A DNA stretch of 64,000 nt from an uncultured Clostridia bacterium (lineage in GTDB: Bacteria > Bacillota > Clostridia > Christensenellales > Borkfalkiaceae). A model generated the notes under the pieces. It saw only the letters and a program-made list of their open reading frames with translations, was not told where the DNA came from and made no database searches. The DNA lies in assembly GCA_944363395.1 (NCBI GenBank), contig CALVUC010000001.1:1-64000 (forward strand), in the 5' to 3' direction. Every line of letters starts with the position of its first letter. Positions within the stretch are counted from its first letter, which is position 1. Shown here piece after piece: positions 34,833-44,569 of the stretch. A program made the translations under genes and the position numbers.

Positions 34833-37064
34833 ATGGTCAAGCTCATCAGACAGGGCGTCTACTACATGGACGGCAGGCTCGTCAAGGAATCGCAGGCTTT
34901 CTTCACGCAGGACAAGAAGGAGGAGGCGCAGCGCAACACGCTCTCGTACGGCATCCTGCGGGCGCACAATACCGGCAGCGAAGAGCAGCTCAGGCTCCGC
35001 TTTGACGCCATTGCCTCGCACGATATCACCTACGTCGGCATCATCCAGACGGCGAAGGCGAGCGGGCTCACCGCTTTTCCCATTCCCTATACGCTCACAA
35101 ACTGCCATAATTCGCTGTGCGCGGTCGGCGGGACCATCAACGAGGACGACCATGTCTTCGGGCTTTCGGCTGCAAAGAAGTACGGCGGCGACTATGTCCC
35201 CGCGCACCTTGCGGTCATCCACCAGTATATGCGCGAGTGTGCGGCGAAGTGCGGCGCCATGATCCTCGGCTCCGACTCCCACACCCGTTACGGCGCGCTC
35301 GGCACGATGGCGGTCGGCGAGGGCGGACCGGAGCTCGTCAAGCAGCTCCTGCGGCAGACGTACGACGTCAAGCGCCCGCCCGTCGTTGCGGTATACCTCA
35401 AAGGGAAGCTGAGAAAGGGCGTCGGTCCGCAGGACGTCGCGATCGCCCTCGTCAAGGCGACCTTCCAAAAGGGCTTCGTCAAGAACAAGATCCTCGAATT
35501 TATCGGTCCCGGCATCGCCAATCTCTCCATGGACTACCGTATCGGCATCGACGTCATGACGACGGAGACGACCTGCCTTTCCAGCATCTGGGAGACGGAC
35601 GACAGGACGCGCGAGTACTACGCCGTTCATGGCAGAGAGGGGGACTACAAGGAGATGAAGGTCGCCTCTCCCGCCTACTATGACGGCGCCGTGACCATCG
35701 ATCTTTCCCGCGTCGAACCCATGATCGCGCTGCCCTTCCATCCCTCCAACGCCTATACGCTCCGCGAGTTCCTCGCCGACCCGCTCCCCATCCTCAAAAA
35801 GGTGGAGGAACAGGGCAGGAAACTCAAGGGGGACGACAGCTTCACGCTGACCGATAAGGTGCGCGACGGCAAGGTGTACGTCGACCAGGGCGTCATCGCG
35901 GGCTGCGCGGGCGGCGGCTATGAGAACGTCGCCGAAGCGGCAGAGATCTTGCGCGATAAGAGCGTCGGGACGGGCGCGTTCGCACTGAGCGTCTATCCCG
36001 CCTCCCAGCCCGTCTACAAGGCGCTCACCGAGGGCGGCTATGTCGGCACGCTCTTCGATGCGGGCGTCGTCGTCAAGACGGCGTTCTGCGGTCCCTGTTT
36101 CGGCGCGGGGGACGTGCCTGCCAACAACGGGCTGTCCATCCGCCACACGACGCGCAACTTTGAGAACCGCGAAGGCAGCAAGCCTTCCCAGGGGCAGCTT
36201 GCGGCAGTCGCGCTGATGGACGCGCGCTCCATTGCCGCGACGGCGGCGAACGGCGGCGTGCTCACCTCGGCGCTCGATCTTCCCTACAACAGGCGCATCA
36301 GGAAATACCGCTATGACGGCAAGATCTACGAAAACCGCGTCTATCACGGCGCGGGACATCCCGACGCTTCGGCGCAGCTCGTCTACGGTCCCAATATCGC
36401 CGACTGGCCCGAACAGATCGCGCTCGGCAAAAACCTTCTCATGAAGGTCGTCTCGGTGCTCGCCGATCCCGTGACGACGACGGACGAACTCATCCCTTCG
36501 GGCGAGACGAGTTCCTACCGCTCCAACCCGATGAAACTTTCGGAGTTCGCGCTCTCGCGGAAGGATCCCGCCTATGTCGGCAGAGCCAAGGCGGTGCGCG
36601 CGGACGAAGAGGCGCGCCGCGCGGCGGGCGCGCTCCCCGGGGACGTCCTCGCGGAGCTCGGTCCCTTCGTTCCCGCGGAGGGGACGGTCTACGGCAGCGT
36701 CGTCGTCTCCAACAGACCGGGCGACGGCTCCGCGCGCGAACAGGCGGCGTCCTGCCAGCGCGTGCTGGGCGGCGTTGCCAACGTCTGCCTCGAGTACGCG
36801 ACCAAACGCTATCGCTCCAACCTCATCAACTGGGGGATGCTGCCCTTCACGGCAAAGAAGATCGATCTCAAAGTGGGCGACTATCTCTACATCGCGGACA
36901 TTGCGGAGGGCGTTGCCGCGGGGGAGGAGCGCTTTATCGCCAAGGTCGTCTCGGACGGAAAGACGCGCGACATCGTGCTCGAGACGGGGGCGCTCACCAA
37001 GGAGGAGCGCGCCATCCTGCTCGCGGGCTGTCTCATCAATTACAACAAGGGGAAACAGGAATGA
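34833..37064 (+). CDS. Aconitase-family hydratase (YbhJ-like)
   Basis: 743 residues. Aconitase-superfamily layout: GSDSHTRYGALGTMAVGEGG, cluster cysteine region TTCLSSIW, GCAGGGYENVAEAA and FCGPCFGAGDVPAN with the paired 4Fe-4S cysteines, and a C-terminal swivelling domain. It resembles the hydratases related to E. coli YbhJ rather than classic aconitase, so the substrate is not assigned. It overlaps the macrodomain gene by 4 nt. Confidence 0.85.
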   Translation: MVKLIRQGVYYMDGRLVKESQAFFTQDKKEEAQRNTLSYGILRAHNTGSEEQLRLRFDAIASHDITYVGIIQTAKASGLTAFPIPYTLTNCHNSLCAVGGTINEDDHVFGLSAAKKYGGDYVPAHLAVIHQYMRECAAKCGAMILGSDSHTRYGALGTMAVGEGGPELVKQLLRQTYDVKRPPVVAVYLKGKLRKGVGPQDVAIALVKATFQKGFVKNKILEFIGPGIANLSMDYRIGIDVMTTETTCLSSIWETDDRTREYYAVHGREGDYKEMKVASPAYYDGAVTIDLSRVEPMIALPFHPSNAYTLREFLADPLPILKKVEEQGRKLKGDDSFTLTDKVRDGKVYVDQGVIAGCAGGGYENVAEAAEILRDKSVGTGAFALSVYPASQPVYKALTEGGYVGTLFDAGVVVKTAFCGPCFGAGDVPANNGLSIRHTTRNFENREGSKPSQGQLAAVALMDARSIAATAANGGVLTSALDLPYNRRIRKYRYDGKIYENRVYHGAGHPDASAQLVYGPNIADWPEQIALGKNLLMKVVSVLADPVTTTDELIPSGETSSYRSNPMKLSEFALSRKDPAYVGRAKAVRADEEARRAAGALPGDVLAELGPFVPAEGTVYGSVVVSNRPGDGSAREQAASCQRVLGGVANVCLEYATKRYRSNLINWGMLPFTAKKIDLKVGDYLYIADIAEGVAAGEERFIAKVVSDGKTRDIVLETGALTKEERAILLAGCLINYNKGKQE

Positions 37065-37909
37065 CGGGCTATGAGCTCTCCCGTTCGACCATCGCGCTCA
37101 CGCCCTATCCCCGTCCGCAGACGGTGGAGGGAAGGGAGCGGGAGGAACTGACGGACGCGCTCCTCAAATGGCTGCTGCGCGAGAGGGGGCTCATCGCCGC
37201 GTTTTCCGCGACGCCGGAAAAGAAACGCTCCATCATCCGCGCCGCCATGAACGAGCGCCCCGCGCACCCCGTGCCTGCGGACGTGCTCGCCATGCAGGAC
37301 AGGCTGTTCTGGACGGAGACGCTGGAAAGGGGCGTCGTGGAAGAGAGCGCGCTCACCTTCGGCGAGAACCACATCGGACTCTGGCAGGGGGACATCACCC
37401 GCCTTGCCGTGGACGGCATCGTCAACGCCGCGAACAAGGCGCTCCTCGGCTGCTTCATCCCCAATCACAATTGTATCGATAACGTCATCCATTCGGCTGC
37501 GGGGATGCAGCTGCGCGACGACTGCGCCAAACTCATCGCGGCGCAGGGCAGAGAGGAGGAGTGCGGCGACTGCAAACTGACCCGCGCCTACAACCTGCCT
37601 TCGCGCTACGTCCTGCACACCGTGGGCCCCATGGTGCGCCGTGAAGTGACAGAGCGCGACCGCGCCCTTCTGCGCGCGTGCTATCATTCCTGTCTCGATA
37701 CGGCTTTGGAGGCGGGGCTTTCCTCCGTCGCATTCTGCTGTATCTCCACGGGCGTGTTCAGCTTCCCGCGCGAGGAGGCGGCGGCGATTGCCGTCGGCGC
37801 CGTCCTGCAATGGAAGATGCGCCATCGGGACGCCGCTCTCCGCGTCCTGTTCAATACCTTTCTCGACGAGGATACCGCGATATACCGCAGCATCCTGAAC
37901 ATGGTCTGA
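37061..37909 (+). CDS. Zinc-dependent macrodomain protein-ADP-ribose hydrolase
   Basis: 282 residues. After a helical N-terminal region, the macrodomain begins at about 108: LWQGDITRLAVDGIVNAANKAL, then the Zn-Macro signature GCFIPNHNCIDNVIHSAAG, whose Cys/His residues bind the catalytic zinc in family members, and ISTGVFSFP. Such enzymes remove ADP-ribose from proteins and usually sit with a SirTM sirtuin and lipoylation genes; none are nearby here. Instead it is translationally coupled to a hydratase. Confidence 0.92.
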   Translation: MTGYELSRSTIALTPYPRPQTVEGREREELTDALLKWLLRERGLIAAFSATPEKKRSIIRAAMNERPAHPVPADVLAMQDRLFWTETLERGVVEESALTFGENHIGLWQGDITRLAVDGIVNAANKALLGCFIPNHNCIDNVIHSAAGMQLRDDCAKLIAAQGREEECGDCKLTRAYNLPSRYVLHTVGPMVRREVTERDRALLRACYHSCLDTALEAGLSSVAFCCISTGVFSFPREEAAAIAVGAVLQWKMRHRDAALRVLFNTFLDEDTAIYRSILNMV

Positions 37910-37912
37910 ACG

Positions 37913-37936
37913 TGCCGCCTTCGGGCGGCATTTTTT
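37913..37936 (+). terminator. Terminator of the hydratase/macrodomain operon
   Basis: TGCCGCC-TTCG-GGCGGCA followed by TTTTTT. Confidence 0.9.
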
Positions 37937-37963
37937 GTAACGCGGCAAACTTTTCTTGTCCTA

Positions 37964-37992
37964 TTGACAAATGTGTCAAAATATCTTATAAT
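37964..37992 (+). promoter_or_regulatory. Promoter of the LemA operon
   Basis: TTGACA (37964-37969), 17-bp spacer, TATAAT (37987-37992). The spacer contains a partial TTGACAAATGTGTCAA palindrome (37964-37979), which could be an operator. Confidence 0.8.
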
Positions 37993-38011
37993 GTGACATG
38001 AGGTGCGGGAT

Positions 38012-39931
38012 ATGCAGACGCTGGACGATTTTGAGCCGCTCGAATACTACAAAAAGACGTTGAAGGACGCCTTCCGCGGCAATGCGGAGAAATATTTCGA
38101 CGCGCTCGTCGTCCGCTCGGGCGTGGATGCGGCGCGCAACAAAGAGACGGTCGCGCGCTACGACGCCGCTGCCGCCAAAGCGGGCGCCGCGGAAAAGAAA
38201 CTCGCCTCGGGTAAGGTGCTGCGCGGTTTCGTCGTCTTTTTCCTCATCGCGGCGCTCATTGCGGGCGCGGTGCTCCTCTTCCTCGGCGTGCCGGAGGGAG
38301 ACGGGCTGTTTATCGCCCTCGGCGCCGTGTGCCTCGCGCTTGCCGTCCTCTTTTTCGTGCTCCTGCTCACGGGCATCAAGAAGATGGTCGCGGCGCGGCA
38401 GAAAAAGTACGATGCGGCTGCCGAAAAGGCGCGTTCCGTCCGCGACGAGGCTATGTCGCAGATGCACCCGCTGCACGTCTTGTTCCGCCCCGGCATGGGC
38501 AAGGAACTCATCGAGCAGACCGTTCCCGATCTTCGCCTCGACGACTATTTCGACGTCAGAAAATATGACCTGATGTCGCGCAAGTACGGGCTCTCGGAAA
38601 ACGCCGATCCCGACCGCTCCACGGTATGCGTGCTCTCGGGGACGGTGGACTACAGCCCCTTTCTCTATGTGCGCGAATTTTGCACGCGGCTCGAACAGCG
38701 GACGTATACGGGTTCGCTCGTCATCCATTGGGTAACTTATTCCTACGATTCCAAGGGCAACCGTCAGACCCATCATCATTCGCAGACGCTCACGGCGAGA
38801 TATACGGCGCCCGCGCCCGTCTACGGCTATGAGACGCGCCTCTATTACGGCAACGAGGCGGCGCCCGATCTCTCCTTCTCCCGCGCGCCCACGCACGCCG
38901 AGCGCCTCTCCGAAGCGGAGGTGGAGCGCATGGTCAAAAAGGGCGTCAAGCGCATCCGCGAGAAGATGGAGGACGCGGTGACGGAGGGAAGGGGCGGCTT
39001 TACGGAGATGGGGGACAGCGAGTTCGACGTGCTTTTCGGCGCGCTCGACAGGGACAACGAGGTGCAGTTCCGCGTCCTCTTCACGCCGCTCGCACAAAAA
39101 AATATGCTCGCGCTCATCCGCTCGGACGAGGCGTACGGCGACGACTTTTCCTTCATCAAACAAAAGATGCTCAACTGCATCCGTTCCGAGCACGCGCAGA
39201 CGTGGCAGATGGAACCCGATCTCTCCCGTTTCATGAGTTACGATCTGGAGGCGTGCAGGACGGAGTTCGTCACATTCTACTGCGAGTACTTCCGTGCGCT
39301 CTACTTCGACCTCGCGCCCCTTCTCGCCATTCCCGCCTATCAGCTGCATAAGCCGCGTGAATTTATCTATCGGGACGTGTACGCGAGCAATTGTACTTCC
39401 TTTGAGACGGAAGCGATGGCAAACCGCTTTCCCGCGGCGCTCTTTGCGCATCCCGAGACGCGCACGGAGACCATCTTAAAGACGGGATTCGTGCAAAAGG
39501 ACGGCAAGTCGGATAAAGTGGGCGTCACGGCGTATTCCTATAACGCCGTTCCGCGTGTCGCATATATCCCGATGTTCGGCGGAGACGGACTTATGCACGA
39601 AGTCCCCGTCCCGTGGACGGAATATCTTCCCCTGACGCGCACGTCCGAGATGGAGGTTCGCCCCGTCGGCGGCACGCAGGAAGATTACGAACGCTCGCGC
39701 GAGGGCGGGCTCTCCGACTTCGTGCGCCGCTTTGCGGACGACGTCCGCTTTCACCGCGGCATCTTCGCATTCCCCGTCGCGCAGGGACATTTCACGAGCG
39801 AGGACGACGCGCGGCTCGGAGCGTTTTTCAAAGAAGCACCCGCGCCTGCTTCGGAGGAAGTCGCCGAAAAACTCAAAGAGCTTGACGAGGCGCTCGGCAT
39901 CCACGACGCGCCCGACAACAAATCAATTTAG
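38012..39931 (+). CDS. Membrane protein operonic with LemA, function unknown
   Basis: 639 residues from ATG 38012 (GAGGTG site); an in-frame GTG at 38003 is possible. Soluble N-terminal helix, two adjacent membrane helices (about 70-95 and 97-122), a coiled linker, then a large soluble domain of about 500 residues with DYFDVRKYDLMSRKYGL and YSYDSKGNRQTHHHSQTLTARY. Not assigned to a family with confidence. Partner of the LemA gene 12 nt downstream, suggesting a shared envelope role. Confidence 0.75.
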   Translation: MQTLDDFEPLEYYKKTLKDAFRGNAEKYFDALVVRSGVDAARNKETVARYDAAAAKAGAAEKKLASGKVLRGFVVFFLIAALIAGAVLLFLGVPEGDGLFIALGAVCLALAVLFFVLLLTGIKKMVAARQKKYDAAAEKARSVRDEAMSQMHPLHVLFRPGMGKELIEQTVPDLRLDDYFDVRKYDLMSRKYGLSENADPDRSTVCVLSGTVDYSPFLYVREFCTRLEQRTYTGSLVIHWVTYSYDSKGNRQTHHHSQTLTARYTAPAPVYGYETRLYYGNEAAPDLSFSRAPTHAERLSEAEVERMVKKGVKRIREKMEDAVTEGRGGFTEMGDSEFDVLFGALDRDNEVQFRVLFTPLAQKNMLALIRSDEAYGDDFSFIKQKMLNCIRSEHAQTWQMEPDLSRFMSYDLEACRTEFVTFYCEYFRALYFDLAPLLAIPAYQLHKPREFIYRDVYASNCTSFETEAMANRFPAALFAHPETRTETILKTGFVQKDGKSDKVGVTAYSYNAVPRVAYIPMFGGDGLMHEVPVPWTEYLPLTRTSEMEVRPVGGTQEDYERSREGGLSDFVRRFADDVRFHRGIFAFPVAQGHFTSEDDARLGAFFKEAPAPASEEVAEKLKELDEALGIHDAPDNKSI

Positions 39932-39943
39932 GAGGAACAGCAA

Positions 39944-40609
39944 ATGGCAAACGAACTGGACGAAACGAAGGATCCCGTCAATTCCGCGGGGCGTGACGTC
40001 GCCGTCATCGAAAAACAGCTCCCCGTCAAGACGGGCGTGGGGTCGGTCATCTTCGAGGTGCTCCTCTGGATCCTCGGCATCATCCCCGGCATCGTCTTTT
40101 TGTTTATGAAGATCAAGGCGGGGAACTATCTCTCCCAGCTCCAGCAGAAGATCCAGCACGACGCTTCGCAGATCGACAACTATCTCGAACAGCGCGTCGT
40201 CATCCTGCAAAACTGCGCGCGCCTTCTCGACAAGGCGATCGATCTCGACAAGACGACCATGACGCAGATCGCGGCATACCGTTCGGGCGCGAGCGGCAAC
40301 GACGACGTCCGCAACGACATCGCGCAGAAGATCGACAATGTCGGCAGGAGCATCAACGTCGCCTTTGAAAACTATCCCGACCTGAAGGCGCACGCCGAGA
40401 TCGCCGATGCGATGCAGCAGAACGCCTATCTCCAGAAGGAGATCACGGCTGCGCGCGAGGTGTACAACGATACGGTCAACGTCTGGAACAGGGACATCTA
40501 CGCATGGCCCACCAAGATGATCGTGGCGTCCAAGAGGGGATATACGACGCGCATCCCGTTCAGTACTTCTGCGGAAGTCAAGGAGCAGGCGCGCGGCGTG
40601 TTCTTCTGA
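39944..40609 (+). CDS. LemA family protein
   Basis: 221 residues. One N-terminal membrane helix (about 33-56, FEVLLWILGIIPGIVFLFMK), then the LemA helical bundle (NYLEQRVVILQNCARLLDKA, FENYPDLKAHAEIADAM, AAREVYNDTVNVWNRDI). The N-terminus is cytoplasmic. AGGAGG precedes ATG 39944. LemA proteins are widespread and poorly understood. Confidence 0.9.
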   Translation: MANELDETKDPVNSAGRDVAVIEKQLPVKTGVGSVIFEVLLWILGIIPGIVFLFMKIKAGNYLSQLQQKIQHDASQIDNYLEQRVVILQNCARLLDKAIDLDKTTMTQIAAYRSGASGNDDVRNDIAQKIDNVGRSINVAFENYPDLKAHAEIADAMQQNAYLQKEITAAREVYNDTVNVWNRDIYAWPTKMIVASKRGYTTRIPFSTSAEVKEQARGVFF

Positions 40610-40625
40610 TTGCCTGCAAGAGAAG

Positions 40626-40654
40626 TCCCGCCCTCCGCAGGGCGGGATCGTTTT
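40626..40654 (+). terminator. Terminator of the LemA operon
   Basis: TCCCGCCCT-CCGC-AGGGCGGGA followed by TCGTTTTA. Confidence 0.75.
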
Positions 40655-40671
40655 ATCGTACAGAGGAAACC

Positions 40672-42135
40672 ATGAAATATCTCATTGCACTTGACGCGGG
40701 TACGACGAGCGTGCGCGCCTTCGTCTACGATCTCTCGCAAAAAAAGTTCGTCTACCGCGCGCAGCAAGAGGTGGGGCAGTCCTTTCCCCGCCCCGGTTGG
40801 GTGGAACAGGACGCCAACGAGATCTACTTCAAGGCGGCGTATGTCCTCGACGCCTGCGCGCGCTTTGCGGGGGAGGCGTTAGCGGGCGTCGGGATCACCA
40901 ACCAGCGCGAGACCGTCGTCCTTTGGGACGGCGTCACGGGCGATCCCGTCTGCCCTGCGATCGGCTGGCAGTGCCGCCGCACCGCCGCGTGGTGCGCCGC
41001 CCTCGACGAGGAGACGAAGACGCTCATCCGTACGCGTACGGGGCTCGTGCCGGACGCCTATTTTTCGGCGAGCAAACTGCGCTGGGCGCTCGACCACGTC
41101 CCCGCAGCGGGGCAGGCGCTGCGCGCCGGCAGGCTGCGCGCGGGTACGGTGGACAGCTTTCTCATCTGGAAACTCACGGAGGGGAAAAAGTTCGTGACCG
41201 ACGTCACCAACGCCTCCCGCACGATGCTCTTCAATATCCGCGACGGAAGATGGGACGGGGAGCTTCTCGAACGCTTCGACGTCGGCGCGGATCTCCTTCC
41301 CTCCGTCCGTGCGTGCGACGCCCGCTTCGGGGAAGTGACGCTCTGCGGGCGCACCGTGCCGCTGGCGGGCGTGGCGGGCGACCAGCAGGCGGCGCTCTTC
41401 GGACAGGGGTGCTTTTCACCCGGCATGGGCAAGATCACCTACGGAACGGGGCTGTTCATGCTCTTCAACACAGGGGAGACGTGCGTCGCGTCCTCGCATG
41501 GGCTCATCACGACCATCGGCTACCGCATAGGGGAGCGGACGGCGTACGCGCTCGAAGGGAGTATGTTCCATGCGGGCAGCGGCGTGCAATGGCTGCGGGA
41601 CGGGCTCGGACTCATTTCCACGGCGGCGGAGAGCGAACAGCTCGCCGGGAGCGTCCCTTCGACGGAGGGCGTCTGCTTTGTCCCCGCCTTTACGGGGTTG
41701 GGCGCGCCCTATTGGGCGCCCGACGCGCGCGCCATTCTGACGGGCGTCACGCGCGGGACGAAGCGGGCGCATATCGTGCGCGCCGTTCTGGAAAGCATCG
41801 CCTACGGCGCGCGCGACCTTGCCGAATGTATGCAGCGGGACAGCCGCGTCCCGCTCTCCTCGGTGCGCGTGGACGGCGGCGCGTCCGCCAATGGTTTTTT
41901 AATGCAGTTCCAGGCGGACGTGCTGGGCGTTCCCGTCGACCGTCCCGCCGATCCGGAGAGCACCGCGCTGGGCGCCGCCATGCTCTGCGCGCTCTCGCTC
42001 GGGCTGACGGAGGAGCGCGAACTTTCCTCCTTCCGCGCCGCGGGCAGGGTGTTCACGCCCGACGAGAGCGGAACAAAGACCGCGCAGGAGGGCTACCGCG
42101 GCTATCTCGACGCCGTCCGCCGTGCTCTCTGCTGA
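40672..42135 (+). CDS. glpK: Glycerol kinase
   Basis: 487 residues (usual about 500). FGGY-kinase features: LIALDAGTTSVRAFVYD, GWVEQDANEIY, GITNQRETVVLWD, VAGDQQAALFGQ, GTGLFMLFNTG and VDGGASANGFLMQFQAD. It phosphorylates glycerol to glycerol-3-phosphate. AGAGGAAA precedes ATG 40672. gpsA, making the same product from DHAP, lies elsewhere in the window. No glpF or glpD beside it. Confidence 0.95.
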   Translation: MKYLIALDAGTTSVRAFVYDLSQKKFVYRAQQEVGQSFPRPGWVEQDANEIYFKAAYVLDACARFAGEALAGVGITNQRETVVLWDGVTGDPVCPAIGWQCRRTAAWCAALDEETKTLIRTRTGLVPDAYFSASKLRWALDHVPAAGQALRAGRLRAGTVDSFLIWKLTEGKKFVTDVTNASRTMLFNIRDGRWDGELLERFDVGADLLPSVRACDARFGEVTLCGRTVPLAGVAGDQQAALFGQGCFSPGMGKITYGTGLFMLFNTGETCVASSHGLITTIGYRIGERTAYALEGSMFHAGSGVQWLRDGLGLISTAAESEQLAGSVPSTEGVCFVPAFTGLGAPYWAPDARAILTGVTRGTKRAHIVRAVLESIAYGARDLAECMQRDSRVPLSSVRVDGGASANGFLMQFQADVLGVPVDRPADPESTALGAAMLCALSLGLTEERELSSFRAAGRVFTPDESGTKTAQEGYRGYLDAVRRALC

Positions 42136-42157
42136 AAATTGATCAAAACCGCAAAAA

Positions 42158-42194
42158 GCCGCGCCGCGCCCGTTCTAAACGGGCGCGGCGCGGC
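42158..42194 (+). terminator. Hairpin terminator after glpK (17-bp perfect stem)
   Basis: Perfect 17-bp GC-rich arms (42158-42174 and 42178-42194) around CTA; only ATTGTTAT follows, so the T tract is weak. Confidence 0.65.
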
Positions 42195-42209
42195 ATTGTT
42201 ATATCTGGT

Positions 42210-43184
42210 ATGAAGATCTATCTCATCCGTCGTTCCTACTTTACTTTCCGCGGCACAAAGAGCTGCGATCTTCCGCTCGCGGGCGCATCCTGCCTCGAGC
42301 GGATGAAGCATAACCTCGGCGCGGAGGTCGTCGATGCGCCGCCCGCGGGCGAAAAACTCGTCCTCTATCCCGTCTATCCCTTTCTGACGGCGGAGGATGT
42401 CGCCCGCTTTGCCGCGCTGCACGCGGGTAGCGTGCGGTTCGCGGGCGGCTATCTGGAGCGCAGCGCGCCTTTCTCGGAGGAGGAGGGCTTTCCCGACGGC
42501 TTGTTTTCGCTCGGGCAATATCCCGCCTTGCAGACGCGGGCATATCTGGAGAGCGCCGCATATCATTTGCGGCAGGGCGCGCTTGTGGAGGAGGGGGCGC
42601 GCGTGGACGTGACCGTGCGCCTCGGCAGGGGCGCGATCGTGCGGCAGGGGGCTTGCGTCACGGGCGGCAGCGTCGTCGGGGAGGACGCCGTCATCTCGGG
42701 CGGCAGCTTTGTCGAGGACAGCGCTGTGGGGGCGGGGACGCAGGTCGTCATGAGCCGTCTCTTTGGCGCAAAGGTGGGCAAGCGATGCACGGTGGGGCCG
42801 TACGCGACGCTGCGCCCCGCGTCCCTTGTGGGCGACGACGTGCGCATCGGCAGCTTTGTCGAGGTAAAAAACGCCTCCGTCGGCGACGGCTGCAAGATAG
42901 CGCACCTCGCCTATGTCGGCGATGCGGAGCTGGGCAGCAAGGTCAACGTCGGCTGCGGCGTCGTGTTCGTCAATTATGACGGGCGCAGAAAGCACCGCAG
43001 CTATGTCGGCGACGGCAGTTTTCTGGGCAGCAACTGCAACCTCGTCGCTCCCGTCCGTATCGGCGCGGGCTGCTTTCTTGCCGCGGGGACGACGCTCACC
43101 CGCGACATGGCGGACGGCGATTTCTGTATCGGGCGCAGCCGCGAGAGCGTGCGCCCCAAGGGTGCGGAAAAGTACCTCGGCTGA
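42210..43184 (+). CDS. GlmU-like acetyltransferase (left-handed beta-helix) without the uridylyltransferase domain
   Basis: 324 residues. Residues 1 to about 100 are an unusual short N-terminal domain with no nucleotidyltransferase GxGTRM motif. From about 108 a hexapeptide-repeat left-handed beta-helix runs to the end: LVGDDVRIGSFVEVKNASVG, KIAHLAYVGDAELGSKVNVGCG, NLVAPVRIGAGCFLAAG match the GlmU C-terminal half. Expected to acetylate glucosamine-1-phosphate. glmM and glmS follow, so it supplies the next step of the same pathway. The start has no clear ribosome site. The UTP-transfer step must be encoded elsewhere. Confidence 0.82.
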   Translation: MKIYLIRRSYFTFRGTKSCDLPLAGASCLERMKHNLGAEVVDAPPAGEKLVLYPVYPFLTAEDVARFAALHAGSVRFAGGYLERSAPFSEEEGFPDGLFSLGQYPALQTRAYLESAAYHLRQGALVEEGARVDVTVRLGRGAIVRQGACVTGGSVVGEDAVISGGSFVEDSAVGAGTQVVMSRLFGAKVGKRCTVGPYATLRPASLVGDDVRIGSFVEVKNASVGDGCKIAHLAYVGDAELGSKVNVGCGVVFVNYDGRRKHRSYVGDGSFLGSNCNLVAPVRIGAGCFLAAGTTLTRDMADGDFCIGRSRESVRPKGAEKYLG

Positions 43185-43240
43185 CACCCTTTTTTCCCTT
43201 CCCGCATACGATGGAAAGCGTTTATGCGCGGGGAGGTGCT

Positions 43241-44569
43241 ATGAAATATTTCGGGACGGACGGCTTTCGCGGCAGGGCGAACGGGGCGCTGACTTCCATC
43301 CACGCCTTTCGCGTGGGAAGATTTTTGGGGCGGTACTACTCGCGGGGAAAGCGGGCGCGCATCGCCATCGGGAAGGATACCCGCCTCTCCTCCTACACCT
43401 TTGAATACGCGCTTGCGGCAGGCGCGACGGCTTCGGGGGCGGACGTCTATCTTCTGCACGTCACGACGACGCCCTCCGTCTCCTATGTCGTGCGCACGGA
43501 GGGGATGGACTGCGGCGTGATGATCTCCGCAAGCCACAATTTGTTTGCGGACAACGGCATCAAGCTGTTCGGGGGAGACGGAGAAAAATTGGGTGAGGAC
43601 GTCCTCTGTGAGGTCGAAGAATATCTGGACGGCGGGACGCTTCCGCTCGCGACGGGCGCGGATATCGGCAGGACGGTGGACTTCGTCGCAGGCAGGAACC
43701 GCTATCTTGCCTACCTTCTCTCCCTGCCCAAGACCTCGCTGCGCGGTCTGCGCGTCGGGCTCGACTGCGCCAACGGCAGCGCGTGGGTGCTCGCCAAGAC
43801 GGTGTTTGACGCTCTCGGCGCGCAGGTGTATCTGCTGGGCGCCGCGCCGAACGGCACCAATATCAACGCGGGGTGCGGCTCCACCGATCCCGCCGCGCTC
43901 ATCGAACTCGTGCGCCTGCACTCCCTCGACGTCGGGTTTGCTTTCGACGGGGACGCCGACCGCTGTATCTGCGTGGACGAACGGGGCGGCGTCGTGGACG
44001 GGGACGGAATCCTCTATCTCTGCGCCCGCGAAATGCAGGAGACGGGGGAGTTGGGTACGGGCGGCGTCGTCACGACGATCGTCTCCAACCTCGCGCTGGC
44101 GCGCCGTCTGGAGCGCGCGGGCATCGTCTGTCACACGACGCAGGTGGGAGACAGGTACGTCGCCGAGGAGATGGCGCGCACGGGCGCGATGCTCGGCGGC
44201 GAACCGTCGGGACACATCGTGTTCCGCAAGGTCGCAAATACGGGCGACGGCATCTTGACGGCGCTCCGCGTCGCAGAGATCGTGCTCAAACGCAAGAGTC
44301 CGCTCTCCTGCCTTCTGCGCGGCTATACGCCCTTTCCGCAGCGGCGGCGGAATGTCCCTTGCGCCAACGCCGCGCAGCTTTTGGAAAACGAGGGTGTCAG
44401 GCGCGCCATCGCGCGTGCGGAGAACGTTGCGGGCGGGCGGGTCGTCGTGCGTCCGTCGGGGACGGAGCCCGTCCTGCGCATCCTTGCCGAAGGGACGGAT
44501 GAGGGCGCGGCGTCCGAAGCGGTCACGCTCATCGAACGCGCCGTCCTCTCCGCAAAGGAGGCGCTCTGA
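43241..44569 (+). CDS. glmM: Phosphoglucosamine mutase
   Basis: 442 residues, normal length. KYFGTDGFRGRAN at the N-terminus, active-site phosphoserine in GVMISASHNLFADNG, metal loop FDGDADRC and the C-terminal phosphate-binding VVRPSGTEPVLRI. It interconverts glucosamine-6-P and glucosamine-1-P. GGGGAGG lies before ATG 43241; its stop shares one base with the glmS ATG. Confidence 0.95.
   Translation: MKYFGTDGFRGRANGALTSIHAFRVGRFLGRYYSRGKRARIAIGKDTRLSSYTFEYALAAGATASGADVYLLHVTTTPSVSYVVRTEGMDCGVMISASHNLFADNGIKLFGGDGEKLGEDVLCEVEEYLDGGTLPLATGADIGRTVDFVAGRNRYLAYLLSLPKTSLRGLRVGLDCANGSAWVLAKTVFDALGAQVYLLGAAPNGTNINAGCGSTDPAALIELVRLHSLDVGFAFDGDADRCICVDERGGVVDGDGILYLCAREMQETGELGTGGVVTTIVSNLALARRLERAGIVCHTTQVGDRYVAEEMARTGAMLGGEPSGHIVFRKVANTGDGILTALRVAEIVLKRKSPLSCLLRGYTPFPQRRRNVPCANAAQLLENEGVRRAIARAENVAGGRVVVRPSGTEPVLRILAEGTDEGAASEAVTLIERAVLSAKEAL

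Noticed and set aside
44300..44569. glmS ribozyme upstream of glmS
   Set aside because: glmS starts on the last base of glmM, leaving no room for a leader.
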